Assembly: GCF_022867885.1 (NCBI RefSeq)
Contig: NZ_JALIFP010000029.1
Location: 1-52,291, forward strand
Direction: 5' to 3'
Length of the DNA stretch: 52,291 nucleotides
Origin: Lederbergia sp. NSJ-179
Lineage (GTDB): Bacteria > Bacillota > Bacilli > Bacillales > Bacillaceae_C
The position numbers and the translations under genes were made by a program. Positions 16,389-24,680 of the stretch are shown one piece after another. Below the pieces are notes generated by a model. It was not told the origin of the DNA and ran no database searches. It worked only from the letters and a program-made list of their open reading frames with translations. The first letter of the stretch is position 1, and each line of letters begins with the position of its first letter.

Positions 16389-17459
16389 GTGGGAAAAGAC
16401 GGAATGAATTATGCTCCAAAGGGCAAAGCGAATCGTGTTGTGGCAGAAGGTGAATTTGTGATCGCTGCGATGGCGCTTGATCATGGTCATATTTATGGGA
16501 TGTGTAATGGGCTTGTGGAAGCAGGAGCAACATTAAAATGGGTATATGATCCTGATCCTAAAAAGGTTGAGAAGTTTTTGGAAAGCTATCCGAATGTTCG
16601 AGCGGCTGCTAGCGAGGAAGAGATTTTTCAGGATCCTGAGGTGAAACTTGTGGCCGCAGCAGCCATCCCTTGTGAGCGCGGACCGCTTGGTGTGCGGGTG
16701 ATGGAAAACGGTAAGGATTATTTTACAGACAAGACACCTTTTACAACCTTGGAACAATTGGAAGAGGCGAAGCGAACCGTTGAGAAAACGGGTCGTAAAT
16801 ATATGGTGTATTATTCAGAACGGATTCATGTGGAGAGTGCGGTGTTTGCTGGGGATCTGATCGAACAAGGAGCGATTGGCCGCGTATTACAGGTGACGAA
16901 TTTGGCACCGCATCGTCTCAATGCCCCTTCAAGACCGGATTGGTTTTTTGAAAAAGAAAAGTATGGTGGTATTCTTTGCGATATCGGCAGCCATCAAATT
17001 GAACAGTTTTTATTTTATACAGGCAATAAGGATGCGAAGGTTGTACGGAGTCAAGTTGGTAACTATGCGAATAAAGACTATCCTGAATTAGAGGACTTTG
17101 GGGATTGCATGATTGTGGGTGAAAATGGGGCGAGTCATTACTTCCGTGTAGATTGGCTCACACCGGACGGTTCGGATGTCTGGGGAGATGGTCGCGCCAT
17201 CATTCTTGGTACAGATGGATATATCGAAATCCGCAAATATATTGATGTAGGTCGTGAACGTGAAGGAAATCAAGTATATCTTGTCAACCAAGAAGGGACT
17301 TTCCATTATTCGGTACAAGGGAAGGTCGGTTATCCTTTCTTCGGTGAATTGATTTTGGATTGCTTAAATCGAACCGAAAATGCGATGACACAGGCACACG
17401 CCTTTAAAGCGGCGGAGCTTTGTTTACTAGCTCAGAAACAGGCCGTGCGGTTAGAATAG
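16389..17459 (+). CDS. Gfo/Idh/MocA family oxidoreductase, divergent cofactor motifs
   Basis: A second dehydrogenase of this superfamily, 356 residues, GTG start eight bases after AAAGGAG. Its nucleotide-binding loop reads AMALDHGHIYGM instead of GxGxxG, and the usual EKP is replaced by DKTPF. The histidine-containing catalytic region is GGILCDIGSHQIEQF. This marks a separate subfamily from the gene upstream, so the two enzymes probably act at different steps or positions of the same sugar. It closes the operon before a terminator. Confidence 0.87.
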   Translation: MGKDGMNYAPKGKANRVVAEGEFVIAAMALDHGHIYGMCNGLVEAGATLKWVYDPDPKKVEKFLESYPNVRAAASEEEIFQDPEVKLVAAAAIPCERGPLGVRVMENGKDYFTDKTPFTTLEQLEEAKRTVEKTGRKYMVYYSERIHVESAVFAGDLIEQGAIGRVLQVTNLAPHRLNAPSRPDWFFEKEKYGGILCDIGSHQIEQFLFYTGNKDAKVVRSQVGNYANKDYPELEDFGDCMIVGENGASHYFRVDWLTPDGSDVWGDGRAIILGTDGYIEIRKYIDVGREREGNQVYLVNQEGTFHYSVQGKVGYPFFGELILDCLNRTENAMTQAHAFKAAELCLLAQKQAVRLE

Positions 17460-17465
17460 AAAAAT

Positions 17466-17502
17466 GAAAACTCTGTTGGCGAAATGCTGACAGGGTTTTT
17501 TT
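17466..17502 (+). terminator. Intrinsic terminator of the sugar operon
   Basis: The stem ACTCTGT/ACAGGGT (17470-17476 with 17490-17496, one G-T pair) is followed by a T run to 17502. Confidence 0.8.
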
Positions 17503-17550
17503 ATTTGCATTTAATAATGTTAAACATTTAATTAATTTTATTAATACAAC

Positions 17551-17582
17551 TTGAATAAATTATTAATATATACTATTATAAT
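17551..17582 (+). promoter_or_regulatory. SigA-like promoter of the DUF2089 operon
   Basis: TTGAAT (17551-17556) and TATTAT (17574-17579) are spaced by 17 bases; TATAAT at 17577-17582 is an alternative with a 20-base spacer. It lies about 30 bases before the first gene. Confidence 0.5.
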
Positions 17583-17609
17583 ATTGATAAATTTAAAAAG
17601 GAGGAAAGT

Positions 17610-17981
17610 ATGAGTTATCCAGTCATTACATCCTGTCCGGTCTGCTCACAAAAATTAAAGGTTACAAAGCTTCAATGCAGCCATTGTCATACAACGATTG
17701 AAAATGATTTTGAGTTATCGAGCTGGGCTACGCTTACTTCAGAACAATTGCATTTTATTGAAATTTTTTTAAAAAGCCGCGGAAATATTAAAGAAGTTGA
17801 GAAAGAGCTAGGCATTTCTTACCCAACCGTCCGTGGAAAATTGAATGATGTGATTTCAGCCCTTGGTTATACCGAAAAGAAAGAAATGAAAAGCAAAACA
17901 GAGGAGAAACAAGTGATCTCCATGCTGGAAAAAGGCGAAATCACAGCAGACGAGGCTTTACGCTTACTAAAGGATGAATAA
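17610..17981 (+). CDS. DUF2089 family protein with zinc ribbon
   Basis: A protein of 123 residues. An N-terminal zinc ribbon (C9, C12, C23, C26) is followed by a helix-turn-helix-like segment (GNIKEVEKELGISYPTVRGKLNDVI) typical of DUF2089. The C-terminus ends in a SHOCT-like helical pair (MLEKGEITADEALRLLKD). The same short motif starts the next gene product, so the two may interact. A DNA-binding regulatory role is inferred. AAAGGAGG precedes the ATG. Confidence 0.85.
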   Translation: MSYPVITSCPVCSQKLKVTKLQCSHCHTTIENDFELSSWATLTSEQLHFIEIFLKSRGNIKEVEKELGISYPTVRGKLNDVISALGYTEKKEMKSKTEEKQVISMLEKGEITADEALRLLKDE

Positions 17982-17997
17982 AGGGAGGAAGGTTAGT

Positions 17998-18387
17998 ATG
18001 AAAGAAGAAATCAAAAAAATCTTAGCGATGATGGAAGAAGGAAAATTGGATTCGGAGGAGGCGACGGCTTTGATCCAAGCCTTACAAGAAAAAGAAGTGG
18101 TGGAAGAGAAAGTAGAGGGTAAGGAGTATTTAAATAAATTTCTTAAGATCCGCATCATGGACCAGGAGGAGAAAGTGAATGTAAACTTGCCATTGCGATT
18201 GGTGAAGGTAGCTTTACAGTCCGGATTAAGTATTGCTTCTAAAATCCCAGGGTCAGCGAAATATGTAGATGGGATCGACAAAGTAGACGTAGACCTCATT
18301 TTAGAGGCGATTGAGCATGAAGCGGAAGGTCAAATTGTGGATATCACGGGTAAAAGTGGCGAGACGGTTTCGATTGTTATTGAGTGA
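17998..18387 (+). CDS. SHOCT-like domain protein
   Basis: A protein of 129 residues beginning with a SHOCT-like helical pair (MKEEIKKILAMMEEGKLDSE) as found at the start of YvlB/DUF4097 proteins. An acidic linker follows, then a conserved globular domain (VNVNLPLRLVKVALQSG through ISIV-type strands at the end). ATG at 17998 is nine bases from GGAGG; the frame from 17974 overlaps the upstream gene without a site. It is co-transcribed with the DUF2089 gene. Related proteins belong to envelope-stress regulons; that link is inference here. Confidence 0.75.
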   Translation: MKEEIKKILAMMEEGKLDSEEATALIQALQEKEVVEEKVEGKEYLNKFLKIRIMDQEEKVNVNLPLRLVKVALQSGLSIASKIPGSAKYVDGIDKVDVDLILEAIEHEAEGQIVDITGKSGETVSIVIE

Positions 18388-18686
18388 GATTACCTATGTT
18401 GAAAATGACGATTAGACAAGAAAACCAAAAACCAAGGACAATCCGGTTGCCCTATTTTTTTATAGGATCTGCTGGTCGAATCGCTACATTTAAATCTTTT
18501 TGGAAAATAATCGGTTCTAGAAGAAAACAGAACCAGGAGGAAGTAGAATATAACGAAAAGCTTTCCTTTGAACAAATTGATTGGCGAGACATCAAGCCCG
18601 TATTAAAAGAAATAAAAAAGTATAAAGGGTTGACCATCGTAGAGGTGCATGACAAAAATGGGCAAAATGTGAAAATTGAACTTTGA
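18384..18686 (+). CDS. Hypothetical protein, third gene of the DUF2089 operon
   Basis: A basic protein of up to 100 residues that I do not recognise. The C-terminal part (IKPVLKEIKKYKGLTIVEVHDKNG) resembles the C-terminal domain of the preceding protein in its pattern of a helix followed by VEV and VKIEL strands, so it may be a diverged relative. The frame opens with GTG overlapping the upstream stop; ATG at 18396 is an alternative. Neither has a good ribosome binding site, so translation probably depends on coupling. Confidence 0.55.
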   Translation: MRLPMLKMTIRQENQKPRTIRLPYFFIGSAGRIATFKSFWKIIGSRRKQNQEEVEYNEKLSFEQIDWRDIKPVLKEIKKYKGLTIVEVHDKNGQNVKIEL

Positions 18687-18819
18687 ATCCCTCACCCTTT
18701 TTTTAAAAAGAGGGGAGAAGGATAGTGGCTAATAGCTAACAGTGTAGTATCGAAGTGGCACGGTCCATATTGAGGTGAAATGGCCTATTTAGCTTAGCGT
18801 TTCGCCAATAGGAAACACA

Positions 18820-18857
18820 AGAAAAAGAGCCTCTATTTGGGATAGCTCTTTTTCTTT
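18820..18857. terminator. Bidirectional intrinsic terminator
   Basis: GAAAAAGAGC (18821-18830) and GCTCTTTTTC (18845-18854) form a ten-base stem with U-rich sequence on both strands. It separates the DUF2089 operon from the convergent vanZ-like gene. Confidence 0.8.
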
Positions 18858-18872
18858 CATATTTATTCTGCT

Positions 18873-19412
18873 TTATTTTGCGATAAGGATAACGGGTATT
18901 TTCCTTACGACCACTTTCACAACGCTGTATAGGATGTACCCAATCACGGCACCCGATGTATTAAAAACTAAATCATCAAGAGTTCCTCTTCTTGTCATGG
19001 TCAAAAATGTTTGGGTTAATTCAATCATTAGGGAAGAAGCAAAACCCAGTAGGAGGACTATCCATAAACGTCTACAATGTTGAAACAAAAGCGGGATAAA
19101 TAGTCCAAAGGGAATGAATAGAGCAATGTTTCCAACGGAATACAGCATTTGCAGTTTGGGATTGGACATATTTTTCAATTCATAAAAGAGGTGAAAATCG
19201 AAATGATACGTCGATTTTCCACCCCATAGGCCAAAAGGGAGATTCCATTCGAATGGTTGCATGGTCAGGAATATGACAGATACGATATAGACAAAAAAGA
19301 GATTGAGGATGCCTTCTCTATATGGATTCACAATTTTTTTCTTGTATCTGCTATTCCGGTACATGATCCAAAAAATGCTAAAGATACCGAAAATGATGAT
19401 TCCCTGCCACAC
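18873..19412 (-). CDS. VanZ-like family membrane protein
   Basis: A protein of 179 residues with about five membrane segments. The VanZ-like motifs are FDFHLFYELKNM, GNIALFIPFGLFIPLL, SLMIELTQTF and TLDDLVFNTSGAVIGY. It has the same DDxxFNTxGxxxGY core as the gene at 12027 but is only distantly similar elsewhere, so the two are not a recent duplication. Glycopeptide tolerance is the only known phenotype in the family. A small membrane protein gene lies upstream, 14 bases away, probably in one operon. Confidence 0.88.
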   Translation of the reverse strand: MWQGIIIFGIFSIFWIMYRNSRYKKKIVNPYREGILNLFFVYIVSVIFLTMQPFEWNLPFGLWGGKSTYHFDFHLFYELKNMSNPKLQMLYSVGNIALFIPFGLFIPLLFQHCRRLWIVLLLGFASSLMIELTQTFLTMTRRGTLDDLVFNTSGAVIGYILYSVVKVVVRKIPVILIAK

Positions 19413-19426
19413 TTCTTACCGCTCCC

Positions 19427-19681
19427 TTACAGCATGATGTCTTTTTTCTTTTCCTGTTTCCATAATAGCATAATCAACGTGATACTGGCTACTAGAAAAA
19501 AGCTATAACAAAGAGGGACAAGCCACTGCGGTAAGTAGAAGCTTGTGATCCAATTGAGTAAATAGCGTATACCGAAAGCAAGTAATCCAAAGATAATCGG
19601 GACTTGGACACCAATAAGCGAAATATAGCTGGGTACAATATGTGAAACAGATAGGCTAATCAGTACCAAAATAAATCCCAA
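19427..19681 (-). CDS. Small membrane protein of unknown function
   Basis: A protein of 84 residues made of two or three hydrophobic segments with a lysine-rich C-terminus (KQEKKKD). The family is not recognised. It precedes the vanZ-like gene on the same strand with a short gap, which supports it being real. The 330 bases upstream (19682-20011) contain no further gene. Confidence 0.5.
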   Translation of the reverse strand: MGFILVLISLSVSHIVPSYISLIGVQVPIIFGLLAFGIRYLLNWITSFYLPQWLVPLCYSFFLVASITLIMLLWKQEKKKDIML

Positions 19682-19971
19682 TACATAAATGGCGATGACT
19701 GTGAGAATGATATAATGAAAGAATGTAAGTTCGTACCATTGGTGTTCAATGACATTAAAGATGTTTAATTTACAACAAGGTTGTTTTCAAAAAGCACACT
19801 TATCGATTACAACTAAAGTAAACAAACGTGTACTTTTTGTCGCGATTAAGAATACAAATACGAATATGGAAAATTGAAACTCTTTGGTTAATAAATCGTA
19901 AACAAATTGAGATTTAAAATGGATGCGGTTTCATGTGTAAAGGTAGGGTATTTACCTGTTACGAAGCGTAC

Positions 19972-20003
19972 CAAAAAAAGCCGCCGAATTTTCGGCAGCT
20001 TTT
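19972..20003 (-). terminator. Terminator of yjzC
   Basis: On the minus strand GCTGCCGAAAATTCGGCGGC forms a stem and is followed by seven T residues, beginning within ten bases of the yjzC stop. Confidence 0.85.
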
Positions 20004-20011
20004 GTGGGGTC

Positions 20012-20224
20012 TTACTTTTCTAGCATCCAAAGATGTTGACGATCTCTTACTTTTTCCTCGCCTTTATGCTCGATGGTGACTGTATAAGTTTTAAGATCAG
20101 GGAGTTTATCTCCTTGCTGAAGCTCTACTCGTTCAGGGTTCTTCACTTTACCGCCGCCGTGTCCGACTTCAACATAAGTGCCTGTAACGGGTGCTGCGTC
20201 ACCTGATTTGTAAAATTGGTTCAT
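20012..20224 (-). CDS. YjzC family protein
   Basis: A protein of 70 residues with the YjzC pattern: FYKSGDAAPVTGTYVEVGHG, then a KNPERVELQQGDKLPD segment. It is slightly longer than B. subtilis YjzC because of a C-terminal extension (VTIEHKGEEKVRDRQHLW). The family is restricted to Bacilli and its function is unknown. It is a monocistronic gene with its own terminator; GAGGTAAAT precedes the ATG. Confidence 0.8.
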   Translation of the reverse strand: MNQFYKSGDAAPVTGTYVEVGHGGGKVKNPERVELQQGDKLPDLKTYTVTIEHKGEEKVRDRQHLWMLEK

Positions 20225-20371
20225 AATGGATTTACCTCACTTTAGATAGATTACACAATATAAAGTCATTATAACAAAGATTGGATGTAAAATGCTAATC
20301 CAATGAAAAGATTAAATTTTACAAAAAGTATGGCTTCCATTTTCTTTTTTCATTGTAGATCGACTAAATCT

Positions 20372-21103
20372 TTATAGGATCTTACTCAAAAATTCCTGGG
20401 TTCGTTCATTTTGCGGATGATCAAAAATCTGTTCAGGGTCACCTTGTTCCATAATAATCCCTTCGTCCATAAAAACGACTCGATCGCCGACTTCACGGGC
20501 AAATCCCATTTCATGGGTTACAACGACCATAGTCATCCCGTCGTCAGCCAAATCCTTCATTACCTGCAGGACATCGCCAACAAGCTCAGGATCTAGCGCA
20601 GAAGTAGGTTCGTCAAAAAGCATTACTTTAGGGTTCATGGCAAGTGATCGAGCAATCGCCACCCGTTGTTTTTGGCCGCCAGATAAGCTCTGAGGATAGA
20701 CGTGGGCTTTATCAGAAAGTCCTACCTTATCCAATAAAGGAAGTGCCACCTTCTCGGCATCTGATTCGGACAATCCCTTCACTTTTTGCGGACCCAAAGT
20801 GATATTTTCTAAGACCGATTTATGAGGAAAGAGATTGAAATGTTGAAACACCATTCCTACTTGGGAACGAAGCTCATTGATGTCCACTGCAGGATAGACG
20901 ATATTATCGCCATCAATGATCACATCACCTGAGGTGATATCCTCTAATAAATTTAGGCAACGAAGAAAGGTGCTTTTTCCAGAACCAGACGGTCCAATCA
21001 CACAAACGACCTCATTTTCTTTCACTTCCATATCAATGCCTTTTAATACTTCCAATTCACCAAAACGTTTATGCAAATTATTCACCGTAATCATATTAGA
21101 CAT
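20372..21103 (-). CDS. Polar amino acid ABC transporter ATP-binding protein (GlnQ-like)
   Basis: An ATPase of 243 residues with Walker [10 protein letters not shown], signature [15 protein letters not shown], Walker [13 protein letters not shown] and the switch histidine in [12 protein letters not shown]. These are the features of the PAAT family ATPases that drive uptake of polar amino acids. It is the third gene of the unit binding protein - permease - ATPase and overlaps the permease gene by eight bases. AGGAAGTTGG precedes the ATG. Exact substrate cannot be assigned. Confidence 0.93.
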   Translation of the reverse strand: MSNMITVNNLHKRFGELEVLKGIDMEVKENEVVCVIGPSGSGKSTFLRCLNLLEDITSGDVIIDGDNIVYPAVDINELRSQVGMVFQHFNLFPHKSVLENITLGPQKVKGLSESDAEKVALPLLDKVGLSDKAHVYPQSLSGGQKQRVAIARSLAMNPKVMLFDEPTSALDPELVGDVLQVMKDLADDGMTMVVVTHEMGFAREVGDRVVFMDEGIIMEQGDPEQIFDHPQNERTQEFLSKIL

Positions 21104-21758
21104 CCAACTTCCTTTCTAGTTTTTGTAGGTAATAGGAGGTAGGGATGGTAATGAGAAGATAAAGAACACAAACCATAAGTAATGTTTGGAAAGCGGAGAA
21201 AGTCGCATTATAATATTGCTTTCCCATATAGAGAAGCTCGCCTACAGCAATAACGGAAAACAGGGAAGTATCTTTCAAACTAATAATAAATTGGTTCCCA
21301 AGGGGAGGGATCATGCGTTTGAATGCTTGAGGCCATATAATATAACGCATCGTTTGCTTTTGAGTTAGACCGATGGAACGTCCTGCTTCATGCTGTCCTT
21401 TATCAATGGATTTTACGGCTCCTCGAACAATTTCAGAGATATAAGCACCCGCATTAATTGTAATCGCAATAATAGAGGCAGTGATCTTATCAATATTAAA
21501 CCCGATTAAATCCTCTGAAAGCCCAACATAAATAAATAAAATTTGTACAAGGATCGGGGTTCCCCGAACAACTTCCACATAAAAAGTGCATATCCCGCGA
21601 ATAATTTTACTTTTTGACAAGCGGCCCAATCCGGTTAGGGCCCCAAGGATAAAGCCAAGAATAAGTCCAGAAATCGTGATGATCAGCGTCCAAATCAATC
21701 CCTTAAAGAGAAAGGGGAGGCTATGAATATAGTGACTATCCATGATTGTTTCTATCAT
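21096..21758 (-). CDS. Polar amino acid ABC transporter permease
   Basis: A protein of 220 residues with five membrane segments and the HisM/GlnP-type EAA loop ([22 protein letters not shown]). It forms the membrane channel with the ATPase encoded by the overlapping downstream gene. The gene is separated from the binding-protein gene by 219 bases containing a terminator, so its expression is probably lower than that of the binding protein. It starts with ATG and GGGAGAG upstream. Confidence 0.93.
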   Translation of the reverse strand: MIETIMDSHYIHSLPFLFKGLIWTLIITISGLILGFILGALTGLGRLSKSKIIRGICTFYVEVVRGTPILVQILFIYVGLSEDLIGFNIDKITASIIAITINAGAYISEIVRGAVKSIDKGQHEAGRSIGLTQKQTMRYIIWPQAFKRMIPPLGNQFIISLKDTSLFSVIAVGELLYMGKQYYNATFSAFQTLLMVCVLYLLITIPTSYYLQKLERKLDV

Positions 21759-21802
21759 TCTCTGTTTCTCTCCCTTATCGAATACATATTTTTCATTAGT
21801 GG

Positions 21803-21836
21803 AAAAATCGCAACAAGTTAAAGAACCTGTTGCGAC
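21803..21836 (-). terminator. Internal terminator between binding protein and permease genes
   Basis: On the minus strand TCGCAACA and TGTTGCGA (complements of 21828-21835 and 21808-21815) form an eight-base stem followed by five T residues. Partial termination here would set a high ratio of binding protein to membrane subunits. The rest of the gap (21759-21977) shows no gene. Confidence 0.7.
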
Positions 21837-21977
21837 TGACGAAGCAGTTGTGACAAATTCAGGCCTGCGGGAAGCAGGTTACAAAGTTATAATTTTTAAG
21901 CTTTGACCTTTCGCAGCGGGGTAAAGGATGGTTTATCCTATAGGCTTAACCCAACCTCAACTGAGCGAAGTTTCATT

Positions 21978-22811
21978 CTATTCTTCTCCTAGCCATTTAT
22001 CAGCTGGTTTTTCACCGAAGTACTTTTCGTATATCTCAGCATAGGTACCGTCTTTAATCATGCTTGCGAGCGCTTCATTCGTATCATCTACCAATTCAGA
22101 CCCCTTTTTGAAGGCAATCCCGTATGATTCACCTTGAAGGATGTCACCTGTTGTTTTTAGTTTGCCCTTTCCTTCTTGTGCAATGTAATATTGTACATTC
22201 GGGACATCATACAGAGCACCATCCAGCTTGCCCTTAGCTAGGTTCATATAAGCTGTAACAATTTCGGGATAAGCCTCAACTTGAGCTTTTGTATTTTTGT
22301 TTAAGTAGCTTTCACTTGTGGACCCTTGACGAGAGCCAATCTTTTTCCCATCTACATCATCAATCGACTTAATATCACTATCTGTGGGTACCATCAAAAT
22401 GATTCCGGAATCATAATAAGGATCAGAGAAATCAAGTGTTTCTTTCCGTTCATCCGTGATCGACATCCCCGCGACCCCGATTTCATAACGGCCACCTTGC
22501 ATCCCCGCGAGTAAGCCATCAAAGTCCATCTGTTCAAATTCGACTTTGAAGCCGGCCCGGTCTGCAATTTCCTTTATTAAATCAATATCAAATCCTTCTA
22601 ACTCTCCTGTATCTGTATTCAAGTATTCAAACGGCTTGAAGTTTGAATCGGTTGCAACCGTATATGTTTTTCCTTTTGAATCATTGCCTCCGTTACTACC
22701 TTTTTCTCCATCACCGTCCGCGCTTTCACCTTTTCCACATGCTGCGAGCGCTAGCATTATGGAAAGCACTACTATAAGAAATCCGAATTTTTTCTTCAAA
22801 ATTATGTGCAC
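21978..22811 (-). CDS. Amino acid ABC transporter substrate-binding lipoprotein
   Basis: A type 3 extracellular solute-binding protein of about 277 residues. The lipoprotein signal (KKKFGFLIVVLSIMLALAAC) is followed by a Gly/Asp/Ser-rich linker and the binding domain (GFDIDLIKEIADRAGFKVEF, MQGGRYEIGVAGMSITDERK, LDFSDPYYDSGI). It delivers a polar amino acid, perhaps glutamine or arginine, to the permease encoded downstream. The start is uncertain: GTG at 22811 is too close to AGGAGG, and TTG at 22799 gives the cleanest signal peptide but a long spacer. Confidence 0.92.
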   Translation of the reverse strand: MHIILKKKFGFLIVVLSIMLALAACGKGESADGDGEKGSNGGNDSKGKTYTVATDSNFKPFEYLNTDTGELEGFDIDLIKEIADRAGFKVEFEQMDFDGLLAGMQGGRYEIGVAGMSITDERKETLDFSDPYYDSGIILMVPTDSDIKSIDDVDGKKIGSRQGSTSESYLNKNTKAQVEAYPEIVTAYMNLAKGKLDGALYDVPNVQYYIAQEGKGKLKTTGDILQGESYGIAFKKGSELVDDTNEALASMIKDGTYAEIYEKYFGEKPADKWLGEE

Positions 22812-22892
22812 TCCTCCTGTTTTTTTTCATTCGTCTTTTATTATCTAATAAAGCTGGAATAAAAGAAAAATTCTTGAAACTGTATGAGGATG

Positions 22893-23046
22893 GATATGCA
22901 AGGATAGGAGCCTATATAACCATTGTATGTTACCAATCTTGCAATAATCCTCTCTATATGTCTTGATAACTCTTCCATACCCTGATGAAAACGAAGATAA
23001 ACATTTTTTTACAGAGAGGAATAACGGAGACTTTTCCTTGCATATC
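22893..23046 (-). other. Stem-enclosed region upstream of the binding-protein gene
   Basis: GATATGCAAGGA (22893-22904) and TCCTTGCATATC (23035-23046) are exact 12-base inverse copies 130 bases apart. Inside, CCTCTCT (22949-22955) and AGAGAGG (23013-23019) form a second stem. This nested layout would suit a structured leader RNA for the transporter, or a small mobile element. I do not match it to a known riboswitch, and no T-box sequence is seen. Otherwise the gene-free stretch 22812-23144 shows nothing. Confidence 0.4.
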
Positions 23047-23144
23047 AAGTAAAAAACAAATCATCCCATACCACATTAGCAGTGATATGGGATTCATTAT
23101 AAATTCGGAAAATTAACATTTAGTTATTTTCTCCTATATGTGCG

Positions 23145-23289
23145 TGTTCAAAAAGGAGGATAAAAAGGACCAAGAAGTTCGAGGCGGCGTAGCTTTGAGC
23201 AGCGGAGCGTATGCAGTTAATACGTGAGCAGCGGAAAAGCAAGCCAACGAAGAAATTCGCTTATGTCTTTTTACCGGACTTTTTGAACA
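23145..23289 (+). repeat. MITE-like element of 145 bp
   Basis: The element is bounded by exact 11-base inverted ends, TGTTCAAAAAG (23145-23155) and CTTTTTGAACA (23279-23289). Its interior is GC-richer than its surroundings and carries AGGCGGCGTAGC, GAGCAGCGGAGCG and CGTGAGCAGCGG motifs. Very similar sequences are, to my knowledge, dispersed in Bacillus genomes. It ends five bases beyond the SLAP gene stop and may act as its terminator. Confidence 0.6.
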
Positions 23290-23293
23290 TCCT

Positions 23294-23671
23294 CTATATG
23301 ATTGAAATATGCACCTTATTTAGATCCGCATCTATCTGGAAAACCATGTTGTTAGAAAAAACGAACGACCACGGTTGGGATGACATGGCTTGAATGTGCA
23401 AAGGGATTGTGAAAGTCTCTTCGGCAATCGTTTTATGGGTACGATCTAAAACTCTAACCCATTGTTTTGTTACATGTAAATCATTATCAAAACCGTTGTG
23501 AAGCAAAACTGTTGCGACAAGCCCGCCATTTTTCTTGTATTTCGTCATGATGGGAGTGACTGTAAAGGCATCTTTTGTAATAGGAAGTGATTTTGCCTTT
23601 TGGATATATTTGTCTTTTTCCTTTTCCGTTAATTGTTCTTCCCAAACAGGGTGAAAATGAATAGTCAACAT
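23294..23671 (-). CDS. SLAP domain-containing protein
   Basis: A protein of 125 residues with the SLAP-type pattern: FHPVWEEQLTEKEKDKYIQK at the start, then GGLVATVLLHNGFDND and LPLHIQA-like strands ending in PWSFVF. SLAP domains are described as S-layer-associated, but this protein has no signal peptide and is probably cytoplasmic. It is the second gene after the HAD phosphatase gene, seven bases apart, with AAAGGAA overlapping the upstream stop region. Confidence 0.75.
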   Translation of the reverse strand: MLTIHFHPVWEEQLTEKEKDKYIQKAKSLPITKDAFTVTPIMTKYKKNGGLVATVLLHNGFDNDLHVTKQWVRVLDRTHKTIAEETFTIPLHIQAMSSQPWSFVFSNNMVFQIDADLNKVHISII

Positions 23672-23678
23672 TTGATGA

Positions 23679-24470
23679 TCATTCCTTTATAAGATGAAGC
23701 GATTTTAAACCATTAAAAATTCCTGATTCCAGCACACTGGTTGTTTTGTGTTTTGCATATTGGAATAGATCCGGATGAGCATTTCCCATCGCAAACCCTT
23801 CGCCAACTGTTTGCAGCATTTCTTTATCATTCATGCCATCTCCAAAGGCAATCGCCTTTTCTTTTGGAACTTGTAAAACATCCAATATTTTGCTAATAGC
23901 TCCGCCTTTATTGACTCGATCCCGAATGACATCATAACAATGGAGTAAAGCCTCCACATTTACTTGAGATAGATGGTAGGTTGGATCAAATTGGTATAGC
24001 TGTCGATCTTCTTCCGTTAAATTAATTAAAGTAGCCCCAAGGATTTGATCAGCAACTTTTTCCGTAAAAATGTTATTTTCCTTGAGCTGAAACATTTTGA
24101 TAAAATGCTTCACAACGGATTTATCTAAAGAAGTAAAATAATTTTTTTCACTTGTATATAAAACCATTTCATGGCCATTTTTCTTGGCAATTTCCAAGAA
24201 GTTTAAAACCGTTTCTTCCGCCATTGGCTCATTGACCACTGGTTCTTCTTTGTAGAGGGCGAGTGCTCCATTATAGCCAATAAAGGAGTCAACATTCAAT
24301 TCTTTTGCCAAATCTCTAATTTCATGCAAGGGTCTTCCTGTAGCTAAAAAAACTTCCAGTCCGATTTCTTGCACCTGTTTGATCGCCTTTTTCGTCGAAG
24401 CATCATAGGTATGATCCGGTTTTAAGATCGTACCGTCAATATCTAAAAACAATACTTGATAAGTAGACAT
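23679..24470 (-). CDS. Cof-type HAD-IIB family phosphatase
   Basis: A haloacid dehalogenase-like hydrolase of 263 residues. Motif I is LFLDIDGTIL, motif II is VFLATGRP, and motifs III/IV are the lysine before AIAFGDGMNDKEML. The Cof-type C2 cap lies between them. Relatives dephosphorylate sugar phosphates, flavin nucleotides or pyridoxal phosphate. ATG at 24470 follows AGGAGAG by six bases; the longer frame to 24512 has no such site. It is in an operon with the SLAP gene. Confidence 0.92.
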   Translation of the reverse strand: MSTYQVLFLDIDGTILKPDHTYDASTKKAIKQVQEIGLEVFLATGRPLHEIRDLAKELNVDSFIGYNGALALYKEEPVVNEPMAEETVLNFLEIAKKNGHEMVLYTSEKNYFTSLDKSVVKHFIKMFQLKENNIFTEKVADQILGATLINLTEEDRQLYQFDPTYHLSQVNVEALLHCYDVIRDRVNKGGAISKILDVLQVPKEKAIAFGDGMNDKEMLQTVGEGFAMGNAHPDLFQYAKHKTTSVLESGIFNGLKSLHLIKE

Positions 24471-24680
24471 TCTATTCTCTCCTGAACCTTTGATTTTTAG
24501 ATAGTTTATCATATTCAGGAAGGATAAACATACAAATGATCTTACTCCTTTACACTGAAATAAACGAAAATTTTGTCAAAGAGATTCTAAGGACGATTGC
24601 TTGACAGGCTCAAGGAAATAAGGAATTATTAAAACAAAGCCTCTACATTTTTATCAAAAATTAAGCGGGGAGAGATCGAG

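Noticed and set aside
22893-23046. Lysine, SAM, TPP or T-box riboswitch
   Set aside because: The characteristic core sequences of these classes are not visible; only the nested stems remain.
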